DNA of 64,000 nt from positions 186,001 through 250,000 of the forward strand of contig CBDCWT010000016.1 in the NCBI GenBank assembly GCA_965223305.1, in the 5' to 3' direction. Below are positions 26,134-34,851 of the stretch, piece after piece. Position 1 is the first letter of the stretch. Every line of letters starts with the position of its first letter. This stretch comes from CBDCWT01 sp965223305. Its GTDB lineage: Bacteria; Planctomycetota; Planctomycetia; Pirellulales; Pirellulaceae. The notes under the pieces are model-generated. The model was not told the origin of the DNA. It did not search any database and was given only the letters and a program-made list of their open reading frames with translations. A program made the translations under genes and the position numbers.

Positions 26134-26460
26134 TCAAGAGCGCAGCAACTCGACGAGACGTTTTTTGCACTCTCCGATCCGACTCGGCGGGCGATCATCG
26201 CTCGGCTGGCCGACGGAGACACGTCGGTTGCGGAGCTCTCTGAGCCGTTCCAGATTTCGGCCCCCGCCATTTCAAAGCACTTGCGCGTCTTGGAGCGGGC
26301 CGGTTTGTTAGCGCAACAGCGGGAGGGGCGCGGGCGGCGCTGTCGTCTGTTGGCGGAACCGCTCAAGGAAGCCGCCGAGTGGGTGGAGACGTACCGCCAG
26401 TTCTGGGAAGGACAACTTGATCGGCTGGCGGAATACCTCGAGCAAAACAGACAGGACTGA
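26125..26460 (+). CDS. ArsR-family winged-helix regulator (AHSA1-associated)
   Basis: A 111-residue ArsR/SmtB-type regulator: LDETFFALSDPTRRAIIARL, then TSVAELSEPFQISAPAISKH with the recognition helix, then LLAQQREGRGRRCRLLAEP as the wing. It lacks the cysteine-rich metal site of true ArsR and ends in an amphipathic helix (WVETYRQFWEGQLDRLAEYL), the form usually found in front of SRPBCC/AHSA1 genes. The ATG lies inside the operator dyad, so translation starts at or near the 5' end of the message. The next gene starts five bases after the stop. A second operator copy at 31871 suggests it also controls the DUF2461-TfoX operon. Confidence 0.88.
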   Translation: MVNSRAQQLDETFFALSDPTRRAIIARLADGDTSVAELSEPFQISAPAISKHLRVLERAGLLAQQREGRGRRCRLLAEPLKEAAEWVETYRQFWEGQLDRLAEYLEQNRQD

Positions 26461-26464
26461 ACCG

Positions 26465-26923
26465 ATGGTTGACGCAAGTGACACGAAGAACGCAATGACG
26501 ATCCGCCGGACGATTAACGCTTCGAGACAGAAGGTGTTCGATGCGTGGACTCAGCCCGAGCACCTAAAGAACTGGTGGCGGGCCAATCCCACGTGGCAGA
26601 CAGAGATCGCCGAGGTGGATTTGCGCGTCGGCGGCAAGTATCGGCTCGGAATGCGGGATCCGGCGCAGGATGGTCCGTTCGTCTGTTTCGGCGAGTTTGT
26701 CGAGATCGCGCCGCCAGATAAGCTGGTTTACACATGGTCGTGGGAGACACCCGGAATGGAGGTGGGCGAGACGCTGGTGACGGTCGAGTTCATCGAAAGG
26801 GGTGAAGCGACAGAACTCGTGTTGACCCACGAGCGTTTTCCGGATGCCCAGGCGGCGACAAGACACAACCAGGGCTGGTCCGGCTGCATTAATGAGCTGA
26901 TTGAGTTTATCGAATCAGCCTGA
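26465..26923 (+). CDS. SRPBCC/AHSA1-domain protein
   Basis: A 152-residue single-domain protein of the START/Bet v 1 fold (AHSA1 family). Landmarks are IRRTINASRQKVFDAWTQPE at the start of the domain, LKNWWRANP, GGKYRLGM, LVYTWSWE and a C-terminal helix QGWSGCINELIEFIE. These proteins hold a hydrophobic cavity and bind small lipophilic ligands or act as stress proteins; the ligand is unknown. It forms a bicistron with the ArsR regulator (5-base gap), a very common pairing in which the regulator controls the SRPBCC gene. The frame stays open 48 bp upstream, into arsR, but the ATG at 26465 fits the family N-terminus. Confidence 0.88.
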   Translation: MVDASDTKNAMTIRRTINASRQKVFDAWTQPEHLKNWWRANPTWQTEIAEVDLRVGGKYRLGMRDPAQDGPFVCFGEFVEIAPPDKLVYTWSWETPGMEVGETLVTVEFIERGEATELVLTHERFPDAQAATRHNQGWSGCINELIEFIESA

Positions 26924-27112
26924 AACGAACGGCGCCGTTTGAATCCTCAGTAGCCGCTGCGCGAGAAAAAGGACGGCCCACGCGCTCCTTTTGAGATCGC
27001 GCTTTTGCCTCAATCGGCACCCAAGCGTGAGGCTTGAAGTTGCGCGCTTGTTTTGACCTGAGCGACGCAATCGCTTATCGTCTATTAAATTAGTCGATTT
27101 CCGGAGGGACCC

Positions 27113-27505
27113 ATGTCGCGTCCACGATCACGATACCCAACTGAACTCGAGTTGATGATCCTCAAGGTTCTTTGGCAAGATTCGCCGCTGCTCGCGCGCG
27201 AAATCCAAGCGGCTCTTGCCGAAGGTGACCGTGAACTCGCAAAAACCTCGGTCATCACGACGCTCAACACCATGGTCGAAAAAAAGTATCTCCGTCGAAA
27301 ACCGAAGGGCAATGCCTACCTATTTTCACCACGGATCACAGAAGCCGATGTTTCCGAACGCGTACTCGGTGATGTCGTGGACCGCGTTTTTGATGGTTCG
27401 CCGTCAGCCGTCCTCTTGAAGTTATTCGACGTGAAGGACGTCGATCAGCAGGAACTGAAGGAGCTGCGGCGGATCATCAATCAAAGGCTGAAGGACAAGT
27501 CTTAG
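27113..27505 (+). CDS. BlaI/MecI-family transcriptional repressor (second copy)
   Basis: A 130-residue BlaI protein with a strong Shine-Dalgarno (GGAGGG) before the ATG at 27113. It has the winged helix (YPTELELMILKVLWQDSPLL, then KTSVITTLNTMVEKKYLRR) and the C-terminal dimerisation/cleavage part ending in LKELRRIINQRLKDKS. It is a different, more typical member than the copy at 20681. Upstream, CTATTAAATTAG (around 27083) is a partial dyad of the CTA-n6-TAG kind that could be an operator. A BlaR1 protease normally follows. Here only a short ankyrin fragment does, so this repressor has lost its partner or is served in trans. Confidence 0.9.
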   Translation: MSRPRSRYPTELELMILKVLWQDSPLLAREIQAALAEGDRELAKTSVITTLNTMVEKKYLRRKPKGNAYLFSPRITEADVSERVLGDVVDRVFDGSPSAVLLKLFDVKDVDQQELKELRRIINQRLKDKS

Positions 27506-27527
27506 CTGGACTTGCCAGAACTCTGGC

Positions 27528-27758
27528 ATGGCGGAAAACTACTGCTGGCCGAGAAACTACGGATTCAAAGCTGGCGTCTCAACGCCCGACGGCTTGGTGG
27601 CGATTGCTCAGTTGTTTCTTGACCACGGGTTCGACATCAATCGTCGAGACCCAGAATCGGGCCGCACGGCGCTCGAGGAGGCGCGAAGCCGCGCGGCCAA
27701 GGGACATCCTGGAATGACCGAGTACGTCGAGTTCTTGGGGGCAAAGGGAGCTTCGTGA
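27528..27758 (+). pseudogene. Ankyrin-repeat remnant downstream of the second BlaI
   Basis: A 76-residue frame with about one and a half ankyrin repeats: LVAIAQLFLDHGFDINRRDP, then SGRTALEEARSRAAKGHPGM, then VEFLGAKGAS. There is no signal or membrane segment and no complete repeat stack, so it is unlikely to fold alone. It sits 22 bp after a BlaI gene, exactly where the first BlaI has its M56-ankyrin partner, so the simplest reading is a deleted BlaR1-ankyrin gene of which only the C-terminal end survives. A free-standing small ankyrin protein is the alternative. Confidence 0.55.
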
Positions 27759-28069
27759 ACCGGTGAGTGCAGGTGAATCGAACTCAGCCTGCTGATAGCG
27801 ATCTGCTCGTCGGCAGAGCTCGGGGTCTGGAGATCGAAGAGCAGAAACTGTCGGAGCCACGATCCAAGAAGCCAGCGCAGCCGGCCACCTGCTATTTTGA
27901 GACTCCCACGCGCGGGTGGGCTCCAGTCCTTGCCGACTGCCAGTCATTCGGTCAAACTCCGCATAGGGTCACTGCCGTGGAGTTATCTTGACGGCAAGCT
28001 TCTCGAATGGCCTGTAGCATCTGTGGCCCAATTCGGCTTTGCAGTCCGCGCGCCCCTCGAGGAAATACG
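27759..28069. other. 311-bp intergenic stretch without a supported gene
   Basis: No open frame with family features. The final bases (CGAGGAAAT at about 28058-28066) are the ribosome-binding site of the gene at 28070. No clear promoter consensus or repeat was seen. Confidence 0.45.
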
Positions 28070-30241
28070 ATGCACTCGCAGAACGCCAAGAACACGCGTT
28101 TCCGTTTGACGTTTGGACTCGCCTTCTCGTTCCTGATCGCAGGCGATTGCCTGGCGGCCTCTTTGGAGTTCGAAGACTACGACCCGTCCTGTGGAGTCGA
28201 AATCACGCAGGATGGCTCGCTGATTACGGCCTCGTGGCCGGTGGGTGCAAAAAGAGCGGCGGCCATAGTCTTCGATCTCGCGCCCGAAAACCCGCTGATC
28301 AACCGCGTCGAATTGTCAGATGGCCTGGAGAACACAGTAGTGATCGCACGGGCCGCGGATCCCATGTACCAACTCCGAATTGGGAGACGCGACCTTCGAC
28401 CTCGTAATGGCTGGACGGTATTCTTTGACCGCATGCAGAGAAAACCAAATGAAGTATTTTCGGCCACGACGGATCGAAGTCGTGTCTACGCTTCGAGTGT
28501 CGGTAATCGTGCTACGCTCACCATCGGCGAGCTCAGCGCCGGGCCGTTTCGAGGCGAAATACGATGGACGTTCTTTGCGGGTCATTCGTTTGTACTGCAA
28601 GAGGCCGTTGTCGCGACCGAGGTCGACGCCACGGCGTTCCTCTACGACGTAGGGCTAACTTTTCGTGACGAGCACCCCACACAAATGACGTGGCGTGACG
28701 CGGCGGGCGTGCTCCGTCATCTGCAACCCGAAGCCAGCGGCAAGCCCCAGCATCTAGCGGTACGGGGACGGTCAGTTTGCGCGACATTCGAAGGTGGTTC
28801 GCTCGCGGTGTTTCCGCCGCCACATCGATATTTCTATCCGCTCGACTTCTCAAACAACCTCCAAAACGTCTGGATTGGTCCCAGCTATGGCGAAGAGTCC
28901 GCGCCCTTTGGCTTCGGCCTGCGCCATGATCCAGCAGGCGACAATCGCTTTGTGCCCTGGTTCAACGCTCCCCCGGGAACAAAGCAGGAACTGGGGCTGT
29001 TTCTTCTTCTCGCTGATGATCCACCGGAAAAAGTGCTGCAAGGCGTATCACGTCTTTCGCGAGACGATCGTTTCAAACACTTGCCTGGACACACAGTTTT
29101 CTCAAGTCACTACCACGTCGAACACACGGAGCAGGTACTGAAGGCACAAACAGAAGCTGACGCCAGCTTCCGCGTGGAGATGCCGTCAGGCGAAACCTAC
29201 CTCCTACCAGAGCGACTAAGGAATCCCGGCTTTGCGAGGATGTTCCGAGCCATGGGGGTCGAAGTCGTGCATCTGGCCGAGTTCCACTTTGGCAGGACAC
29301 CGAAAATGAACGAGGCCGAGCGGATTCGACATCTTGAAGTACTGCATGCTGAATGCCGCAGACTCAGCGATGACCAGCTCTTACTGCTTCCTGGCGAAGA
29401 ACCAAACGTGCACTTCGGTGGACATTGGATCAGTCTCTTTCCCAAGCCGGTCTATTGGGTGCTTAATCGTCCACAAGAAAAGCCGTTCGTGGCTGACCAT
29501 CCAGAGCTGGGGCGGATCTATCATGTCGGCGGTGAGGCGGAGCTCCTTCGTTTGCTGAGAGACGAACGCGGACTGGCTTGGACAGCCCATCCGCGCATCA
29601 AGAGTTCGACCGGTTTTCCCGATCGCTATCGCGATCAGCTGTTCTTTCAATCAGATCGCTTTCTCGGTGCAGCCTGGAAGGCCATGCCTGCAGACCTCTC
29701 GCAACCACGGTTGGGAACGCGCGTCCTTGACTTGCTGGATGATATGTCCAACTGGGGACATCCGAAGTACGTCCTCGGCGAAGTGGACGTATTTAAGATC
29801 GAGCCAGACCATGAGCTGTACGGACATATGAACGTCAACTACCTGCGGCTGGAGGAGGCACCTGAGTTCGAAGGAGGCTGGCAGCCGATCTTGGACGTAC
29901 TTCGAGACGGAGCGTTTTTTGTCACGACGGGGGAAGTGTTGATTCCGCGATTCTCGGTTGCTGATCGTGAGTCGGGCGAAACGGCGCGCGTGCCTCAGAG
30001 TGGCGAGGTGCAGGTCCAACTTGACCTTGAGTGGACCTTCCCACTGGCCTATGCGGAACTGATCAGCGGTGACGGCGAATCGGTACGTCGGCACCGTGTC
30101 GATCTATCGGAAACCGATGCGTTTGGCGAGCAGACTCTCAAGCTTCAAGCCAACCTGGCCGGACAACGCTGGGTCCGAGTCGAAGTCTGGGACGTTGCCA
30201 CCAACGGTGCTTTCACTCAGCCGGTCTGGCTGGAGTGGTAA
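28070..30241 (+). CDS. Large secreted protein, PHP-like C-terminal half, function unknown
   Basis: About 723 residues. The ATG at 28070 follows CGAGGAAAT and starts a signal peptide (MHSQNAKNTRFRLTFGLAF, cleavage likely after CLA). The first 330 residues look like a beta-rich domain with no name I can give. The second half has pieces reminiscent of metal-dependent PHP-type phosphoesterases seen in planctomycete secreted proteins: HTVFSSHYHVEHTEQVL, VEVVHLAEFHFGRTPKMNEA, LLPGEEPNVHFGGHWISLF and AWTAHPRIKSS. The classical paired-histidine PHP motif is not perfect, so activity is doubtful. A final domain (FEGGWQPILDVLRDGAFFVT, then a beta-sandwich) ends the protein. It stands alone, between the ankyrin remnant and a repeat region. 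Confidence 0.7.
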   Translation: MHSQNAKNTRFRLTFGLAFSFLIAGDCLAASLEFEDYDPSCGVEITQDGSLITASWPVGAKRAAAIVFDLAPENPLINRVELSDGLENTVVIARAADPMYQLRIGRRDLRPRNGWTVFFDRMQRKPNEVFSATTDRSRVYASSVGNRATLTIGELSAGPFRGEIRWTFFAGHSFVLQEAVVATEVDATAFLYDVGLTFRDEHPTQMTWRDAAGVLRHLQPEASGKPQHLAVRGRSVCATFEGGSLAVFPPPHRYFYPLDFSNNLQNVWIGPSYGEESAPFGFGLRHDPAGDNRFVPWFNAPPGTKQELGLFLLLADDPPEKVLQGVSRLSRDDRFKHLPGHTVFSSHYHVEHTEQVLKAQTEADASFRVEMPSGETYLLPERLRNPGFARMFRAMGVEVVHLAEFHFGRTPKMNEAERIRHLEVLHAECRRLSDDQLLLLPGEEPNVHFGGHWISLFPKPVYWVLNRPQEKPFVADHPELGRIYHVGGEAELLRLLRDERGLAWTAHPRIKSSTGFPDRYRDQLFFQSDRFLGAAWKAMPADLSQPRLGTRVLDLLDDMSNWGHPKYVLGEVDVFKIEPDHELYGHMNVNYLRLEEAPEFEGGWQPILDVLRDGAFFVTTGEVLIPRFSVADRESGETARVPQSGEVQVQLDLEWTFPLAYAELISGDGESVRRHRVDLSETDAFGEQTLKLQANLAGQRWVRVEVWDVATNGAFTQPVWLEW

Positions 30242-30255
30242 GGTGTCTCTGCATT

Positions 30256-30694
30256 TACAGGATCAACAGGACGGTCCTTCGCCTTGCAGTGTGACGGCGC
30301 AAAATCAGCCGCTGGGCGTTAGCCCACGGTTTCAAACCGGATGCTAACGCATGCCGGCTGATTGTGGTCCGAGAGCGATTGCACGTCGTGGTTTGTCTGA
30401 TCAAACGTCATGCCGCCCGTCTGTTGCATGTGAGGCATCGACGGTTGTTGCAGTAGTGAAAGAGTGTGATGTGCGTCCCACCGAGGAGCCGTCCCCTCGA
30501 TCTTGTTCATCATGTTGATCCTGTCTCTTCTGCCTTTGACAGGATCTACATGATCAACAAGATGGACCTTCGCCTCTCGCAGTGTGACGGCGCAAAGTCA
30601 GCCGCTGGGCGTTAGCCCACGGTTTCAAACCGGATGCTAACGCATGCCGGCTGATTTGTGACCCGCGAGCATGAGCGCGTCGCGGTTTGTCTGA
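30256..30694. repeat. Two direct copies of a REP-like unit (about 145 bp each)
   Basis: The stretches 30256-30401 and 30547-30694 match each other over most of their length. Each has a core inverted repeat of the form CAGCCG...GGGCGTTAGCCCA...GGATGCTAACGC...CGGCTGAT, which would fold into a hairpin. The same core recurs at 41626-41691 and in part at 49960-49993. These resemble the intergenic palindromic repeats common in planctomycete genomes. No gene is seen in 30242-30701. Confidence 0.8.
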
Positions 30695-30701
30695 TGAAAA
30701 C

Positions 30702-31046
30702 TCAGCGTGCACTTCTTTTCGGTGGAAGCGAACGGGCGAAGTCAACTGCTCGGCGAATCCATGCCTTGAGGTCGTCGTCTGATTTGATGCCGGCTGGCTC
30801 GACCCTGGCCCAGCCCTTCATCACCTTGCCCGTGATGTCCATCGGCTGCACGTGAGGCTCAGACTGCGTCTCGTCGTGCCGGTCCCTATCGAGCCGTACG
30901 ATCAACGAACCCTTCCACGGTCCAACACACATATTGCCGTTAATCATGAAGCAGATCCCACCGAACATCTGCTGCTCGGAGTATCCCTTGCGACGTTTCA
31001 TGAGCGGGCGGATACGGGCAACCAGCACCTCGTCTTCGTCGGTCAC
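30702..31046 (-). CDS. TfoX N-terminal domain protein
   Basis: A 114-residue protein from the GTG at 31046, which follows AAGGAG; the frame is open to 31127 but that would overlap the gene before it. The sequence has the TfoX_N landmarks: KGYSEQQMFGGICFMINGNM, then GPWKGSLIVRLDRD, and a C-terminal WIRRAVDFARSLPPKR. TfoX is a competence regulator in gamma-proteobacteria, but stand-alone TfoX_N proteins in other phyla have unknown roles. It lies 17 bp after the DUF2461 gene on the same strand, so both share the operator-bearing promoter at 31871. Confidence 0.85.
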   Translation of the reverse strand: MTDEDEVLVARIRPLMKRRKGYSEQQMFGGICFMINGNMCVGPWKGSLIVRLDRDRHDETQSEPHVQPMDITGKVMKGWARVEPAGIKSDDDLKAWIRRAVDFARSLPPKRSAR

Positions 31047-31063
31047 GGCTGTGCTCCTTGAAC

Positions 31064-31750
31064 CTACCGGACGTTCTTGATGAGCCAACGGTGCAGCGGG
31101 ACTGCCGCTTTCCAGTGTTTCACGCACATGTCGAGGAGACCCGGACTGCAGGCCACCTTCGGCTTGTCCTCGCTGACAACATACAGGGCGTTGTGAAGCA
31201 GAAACTCGGCCGCAGGCCCGTCGTCCGGAAAACCACGGGGGAACCGCTTGTAGTGTTTCCCCTCGAGTTCATAACCAGCTTTGCGAAGCTTCTGCGTCAC
31301 CGTCGCAAGGGCCTTACCTGTCCGGTCGTCCGCTACGGCAGCCCGCAGCGCCTTTTGATGCTCTGGACACCCTTGATGAAAGCCGGTGCCGACAAACACG
31401 CCGTCCGGACTGACGCGGAAGAAGAACGATGACGAACTCGCTTTCTTCTCGCCTTCCCAGAATGCGAAGTCGAGGTGGTCCTTGTACGGCCGCTTGTCGT
31501 TGCTAAACCGCACGTCGCGATTGATGCGGAAGATCGAGCCGTTGATCTTCGCTGCGGCGACAATCCCTGGAACCAATTTCGAGAGCCTGCTGCCGGCCCC
31601 CTCGACGAACGCCTTGCCGGCCGCCACGTAGAATTCGTCGTAGTCAGCGCGATGGGCGTCAAACCACGCCTTGGTATTATTCTTCCGAATGCCGCGGAGG
31701 AACTTAAGTGTTCCCTCCGGGAATCTACTGAAACCGTCGACCTTAGGCAC
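31064..31750 (-). CDS. DUF2461 family protein
   Basis: A 228-residue DUF2461 protein. Family landmarks are present: FSRFPEGTLKFLRGIRKNNT, KAWFDAHRADYDEFY, INGSIFRINRDVRFSNDKRP followed by YKDHLDF, and FFFRVSPDGVFVGTGFH. The biochemical role is unknown. It has no signal peptide. The gene is first in a two-gene operon with the TfoX-like gene. About 120 bp upstream of its ATG lies a dyad nearly identical to the operator of the ArsR gene at 26125, suggesting control by that regulator. DUF2461 and TfoX_N genes are frequently found together with ArsR/AHSA1 genes in other genomes, which supports a shared regulon. Confidence 0.88.
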   Translation of the reverse strand: MPKVDGFSRFPEGTLKFLRGIRKNNTKAWFDAHRADYDEFYVAAGKAFVEGAGSRLSKLVPGIVAAAKINGSIFRINRDVRFSNDKRPYKDHLDFAFWEGEKKASSSSFFFRVSPDGVFVGTGFHQGCPEHQKALRAAVADDRTGKALATVTQKLRKAGYELEGKHYKRFPRGFPDDGPAAEFLLHNALYVVSEDKPKVACSPGLLDMCVKHWKAAVPLHRWLIKNVR

Positions 31751-31870
31751 TGTCGGGACTCCCCGTTCTTTATGTCATACGAACGGACTCCGGGCCGCAA
31801 ACCATCGCGTCGCGGATCGTGCCCTGCGCTAGCTGGCAAGCAGCAACGTCGGTCACGCGCCCCGCATATC

Positions 31871-31888
31871 ATTAACCATTTGGTTAAT
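31871..31888 (-). promoter_or_regulatory. Remote copy of the ArsR operator upstream of DUF2461-tfoX
   Basis: On the minus strand the site reads ATTAACCAAATGGTTAAT, with 8-bp inverted arms ATTAACCA/TGGTTAAT. It matches the site covering the arsR start codon (26116-26133) in 16 of 18 positions. TAATGAT next to it on the minus strand could serve as a -10 element. Binding by the ArsR protein encoded at 26125 is inferred from this match. Confidence 0.65.
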
Positions 31889-31945
31889 GGTTACCGAGGG
31901 CGGGCCGTGCGTCAAGATGGGCCTCCCCTTTGAACTGTCTGTCCA

Positions 31946-33259
31946 TTATTCGTGACGCAGCGCCTCGATCGGATCCATGTAGGCCGCTTGGCGGGCCGGG
32001 TAGACGCCGAAAATGACCCCGACCCCCAGCGAAATGAACAGCGATAACACAACCGACCAAGGCGCGATGCGGGGTTCGAGTGCGTGCACGATCGGTGGCA
32101 GCAAATCGGGTGACATGAGAGTCAAACCAGCCCGCAAGCTGCGAAACAGCGGGCCCACGGAAAGCCCGAACAAGACTCCCAGCAGACCCCCGCTGGCGGT
32201 CAACACAACCGTCTCGGTGAGAAACTGTTGGATAATGTGTTGGCGCGTGGCACCGAGCGCCCGACGGATGCCGATCTCGCGAGTTCGCTCGGTTACTGTG
32301 GCCAGCATGATGTTCATGATGCCGATTCCGCCGACGAGCAACGAGATGCCGGCGATCACGACAAGCAGCACGTTGAACATCGCGCGCGTTCGCTCGGCCT
32401 GTCGCAGCAGTTCCTTAGGCACAACTACCGCGTAGTCTTCCTCTTCGTGGTACTTCTTCAGTAGCGTTTCGATAATCTGCGCCGTTTCGTCGACCTCTTC
32501 GATGTCCCTGACTTCTACGGTAATCTGACTGAGTTCGACCTGTTCACCCTGAAACTCACCGCCGACGCGTTTCATCACCAGATCACCAACGCGGTGGCGC
32601 AGCGTCTTCAACGGGATATACGCATCCAGGTTGTAGTCCCTAGAATCGAGGCTGCCGCCAATCGCGGCCGAGGCTGTGCGGGGCTTCGTCTGACCGATCA
32701 CCTTGTAGAACTCGCTGCCCACCCAGATGGTCTGACCAATCGGGTTCTCGAAAGGAAACAGGCGTTCAACTGTCTGGTCGGCCAACACGACGACCTTCTT
32801 GCCGCGGTCTCGCGAGGTTAGCCAGCGCCCGCGGGCGATCTCCAGTTGGTTGAGCTTCAGGTAATCCTCGACGCATCCCACGAGCTTCGCGTCAGCTGTC
32901 CTGTTTCCTAGGCGCAGTTCGAACCGCAGTTCCTTCATAGGAATCGCGCGGCGGATATTGGGGATGTTCTCGACGATTCGGCGGTAGTCGGTTCGCAACA
33001 GGCCGTACGTCTTGACACGGCTATTGGCGTCTCGTTCGTCTGCCAACGTCGGTTCCTTCGTGCGGACGATGACGTTGGTGGCCCCCAGCTCTAAGATCTG
33101 TTGCTGCGCACGGTGGCTAACGCCCTCTCCCATCGCGACGAGCCAGATAACTGTCGTGGTACCGATGAAGATGCCGAGCGCCGCCAGCCCAGCTCGCATT
33201 TTCTGCAGCAGTAGGCTCTTCAGGCCCAGCTGAACGGTTTGCAGGAAAGAGCTGTTCAT
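31946..33259 (-). CDS. ABC-type permease of the FtsX/MacB family, without its ATPase domain
   Basis: A 437-residue membrane protein. It has one N-terminal membrane segment (MRAGLAALGIFIGTTTVIWL), a large periplasmic MacB_PCD domain (about 45-290), and the FtsX core at the end (VLLVVIAGISLLVGGIGIMN, TERTREIGIRRALGATRQHI, then two further membrane segments). MacB-type transporters do not pump across the membrane but drive periplasmic cargo through TolC mechanically, using ATP hydrolysed by a cytosolic subunit. Here the permease lacks the ATPase half, and no ATPase gene is nearby. It is the last gene of the minus-strand export cluster, 14 bp after the third adaptor in transcription order. Confidence 0.88.
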   Translation of the reverse strand: MNSSFLQTVQLGLKSLLLQKMRAGLAALGIFIGTTTVIWLVAMGEGVSHRAQQQILELGATNVIVRTKEPTLADERDANSRVKTYGLLRTDYRRIVENIPNIRRAIPMKELRFELRLGNRTADAKLVGCVEDYLKLNQLEIARGRWLTSRDRGKKVVVLADQTVERLFPFENPIGQTIWVGSEFYKVIGQTKPRTASAAIGGSLDSRDYNLDAYIPLKTLRHRVGDLVMKRVGGEFQGEQVELSQITVEVRDIEEVDETAQIIETLLKKYHEEEDYAVVVPKELLRQAERTRAMFNVLLVVIAGISLLVGGIGIMNIMLATVTERTREIGIRRALGATRQHIIQQFLTETVVLTASGGLLGVLFGLSVGPLFRSLRAGLTLMSPDLLPPIVHALEPRIAPWSVVLSLFISLGVGVIFGVYPARQAAYMDPIEALRHE

Positions 33260-33273
33260 GGACCGTCGTTCGC

Positions 33274-34716
33274 CTACAAGAGACCGTCTGCGGGGGGTGA
33301 CTGACCGGTCGGCGAGTATGCGGCGGACGATTTCGGTGGATTGAGTAGGACCTCTTCTCCTTCACGAAGCCCTTCCTCCACAATCGTGAATACGTCGTTA
33401 GTATCGCCCAGCTTGAGCATGCGGCGTGTCAGGCCTCGCCCCTTCTTGACCCAACAGAACTGGCTCTCGTCTGACTCAACGATTGCCGCGACGGGGATTG
33501 TCAGCACATTCTTGTACGCAGCAATCGTGACTTCCACTTCGGCGCTCATGCCGGGTCTGAGCCCCTCTACAGAAGGAAGTCGAATGAGCGTGTCGTACCT
33601 GACTTCATTTCCGGTCCACCAACCTGCCGGCCTAGTAACCGACGCCACGGAGGAAACAGTACCGGCAAGCGTCTTGTCGGGCAGAGTCACCTGGGCGGAC
33701 AACCCTTCCTGTATGCGGTCGACCATCGATTCGTGAATCCCGACCTTTACCTGCATCTTTGAGAGGTCCGGCATCAGCAGGAGTATCTGGTCCTTATGAA
33801 CGTTCGTACCTTCGGCAATCGGCGCGAACTCCCACTTTGCTGCATTTGGATGAATGACGAGACCGCTCCTGTCGGCTCGGATGACACAGTGCTCAATCTC
33901 TGCCAAGGCCCGGTCGCGACGTGACTTGTCGGCCATGGCTCGTTCGACATTTGCCTCGTGACGTGCTTTGGTCGCAGCCAGGTTGCCTTTCAGCGTCTGT
34001 GACTGCTCTGCTTGGGTAAAACGAGTCAGCACATCGACTTCAGTCTGCTTGAGTTTCACACTCAGTTCAGCCTGCTTTACCGCGAAGTCCCTTTCCTCGA
34101 CTTCCAACTCACTGATGTATCCGCTCTTTGCCATCACCGCAGCATGGCTCAGCCTATTCTTGGCGCTTCGCAAGTTCGCTTCGGCGATGACGAGGTCCTT
34201 CTTGATCCTCATCAACTGGGCAACATATCGACCCTGCTCGTACTCCGAGATGGCCAAGCCAGCCCTCACCACGTCGGCCGCTGAGCGTTCGGCGGCCGAC
34301 CTCGACCAGTGGGCATATTTCGTACGCTCGTCGATTTGCTCCTGGATGAAGAGCGAATCCAGCCGAACCAGCTCGTCACCAGCTTCCACCATCGTGCCGC
34401 TCTCGACAATCCAAAGGACAGCGTTCCTGCCCCTGACCTTGCATTTGATTTCCGTGTTCTCCGAACTCTCAAGTATTCCCTGTTCGGTAATCGTGACGCG
34501 CAAGTCGCTCCGCGTGATCGTGTGTGTCAGCAGGGCACTGCCATCTTCCGCCGAGAAGGTGATCGCGACGAGCGCGGCAGAGGAGGACACGAGGAGCAAT
34601 GCGGCGGCCGCCAGCAAACTGCGTTTCCACCAGCGACTTCGGCGTGGATGGCGGAGCTGCCCGAGGTGCGACGTCTGCGGGGGACGATCTGTCTGGTGAA
34701 ATGTATCAATCGACAC
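33274..34716 (-). CDS. HlyD/MacA-type periplasmic adaptor protein (paralogue C)
   Basis: A 480-residue membrane-fusion protein. It has an N-terminal membrane anchor (KRSLLAAAALLLVSSSAALV), a lipoyl-like half (TITEQGILESSENTEIKCKV), a long coiled-coil hairpin (about 135-290), the second lipoyl half (CVIRADRSGLVIHPN) and a beta-barrel with GWWTGNEVRYDT and LRPGMSAEVEVTIA. It is one of three adjacent paralogues sharing VHKDQILLLMPDLSKMQVKV-type segments. Such adaptors link an inner-membrane transporter to TolC. It lies directly upstream of the permease. Its ATG is separated from the previous adaptor by 135 bp holding a short repeat. Confidence 0.9.
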   Translation of the reverse strand: MSIDTFHQTDRPPQTSHLGQLRHPRRSRWWKRSLLAAAALLLVSSSAALVAITFSAEDGSALLTHTITRSDLRVTITEQGILESSENTEIKCKVRGRNAVLWIVESGTMVEAGDELVRLDSLFIQEQIDERTKYAHWSRSAAERSAADVVRAGLAISEYEQGRYVAQLMRIKKDLVIAEANLRSAKNRLSHAAVMAKSGYISELEVEERDFAVKQAELSVKLKQTEVDVLTRFTQAEQSQTLKGNLAATKARHEANVERAMADKSRRDRALAEIEHCVIRADRSGLVIHPNAAKWEFAPIAEGTNVHKDQILLLMPDLSKMQVKVGIHESMVDRIQEGLSAQVTLPDKTLAGTVSSVASVTRPAGWWTGNEVRYDTLIRLPSVEGLRPGMSAEVEVTIAAYKNVLTIPVAAIVESDESQFCWVKKGRGLTRRMLKLGDTNDVFTIVEEGLREGEEVLLNPPKSSAAYSPTGQSPPADGLL

Positions 34717-34851
34717 GGATCAGCCTTGTGGCAAGATGGGCGGTTTTTCCCTGGTTCAAAGTAGCTCCGTCCGCTGGTTAGCGGGCACGCTCCGTGATCC
34801 TTCCGCTGGTTACGGCACACGGAGTGTGCCTACTACCTTCAAAACAAGGGC
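34717..34851. repeat. Short intergenic stretch with a shared repeat motif
   Basis: Between two adaptor genes. It contains CGGCACACGGAGTGTGCCT (about 34813-34831), whose arms GGCACAC/GTGTGCC can pair, and the related CCGCTGGTTA motif twice. The same CGGCACACGGAGTGTGCCT element occurs near 49850. No gene here. Confidence 0.55.

Noticed and set aside
31873..31880. Short frame starting inside the operator upstream of DUF2461 (MVNDMRGA)
   Set aside because: Only eight codons; it resembles the arsR start because the operators are alike, not because it is coding.
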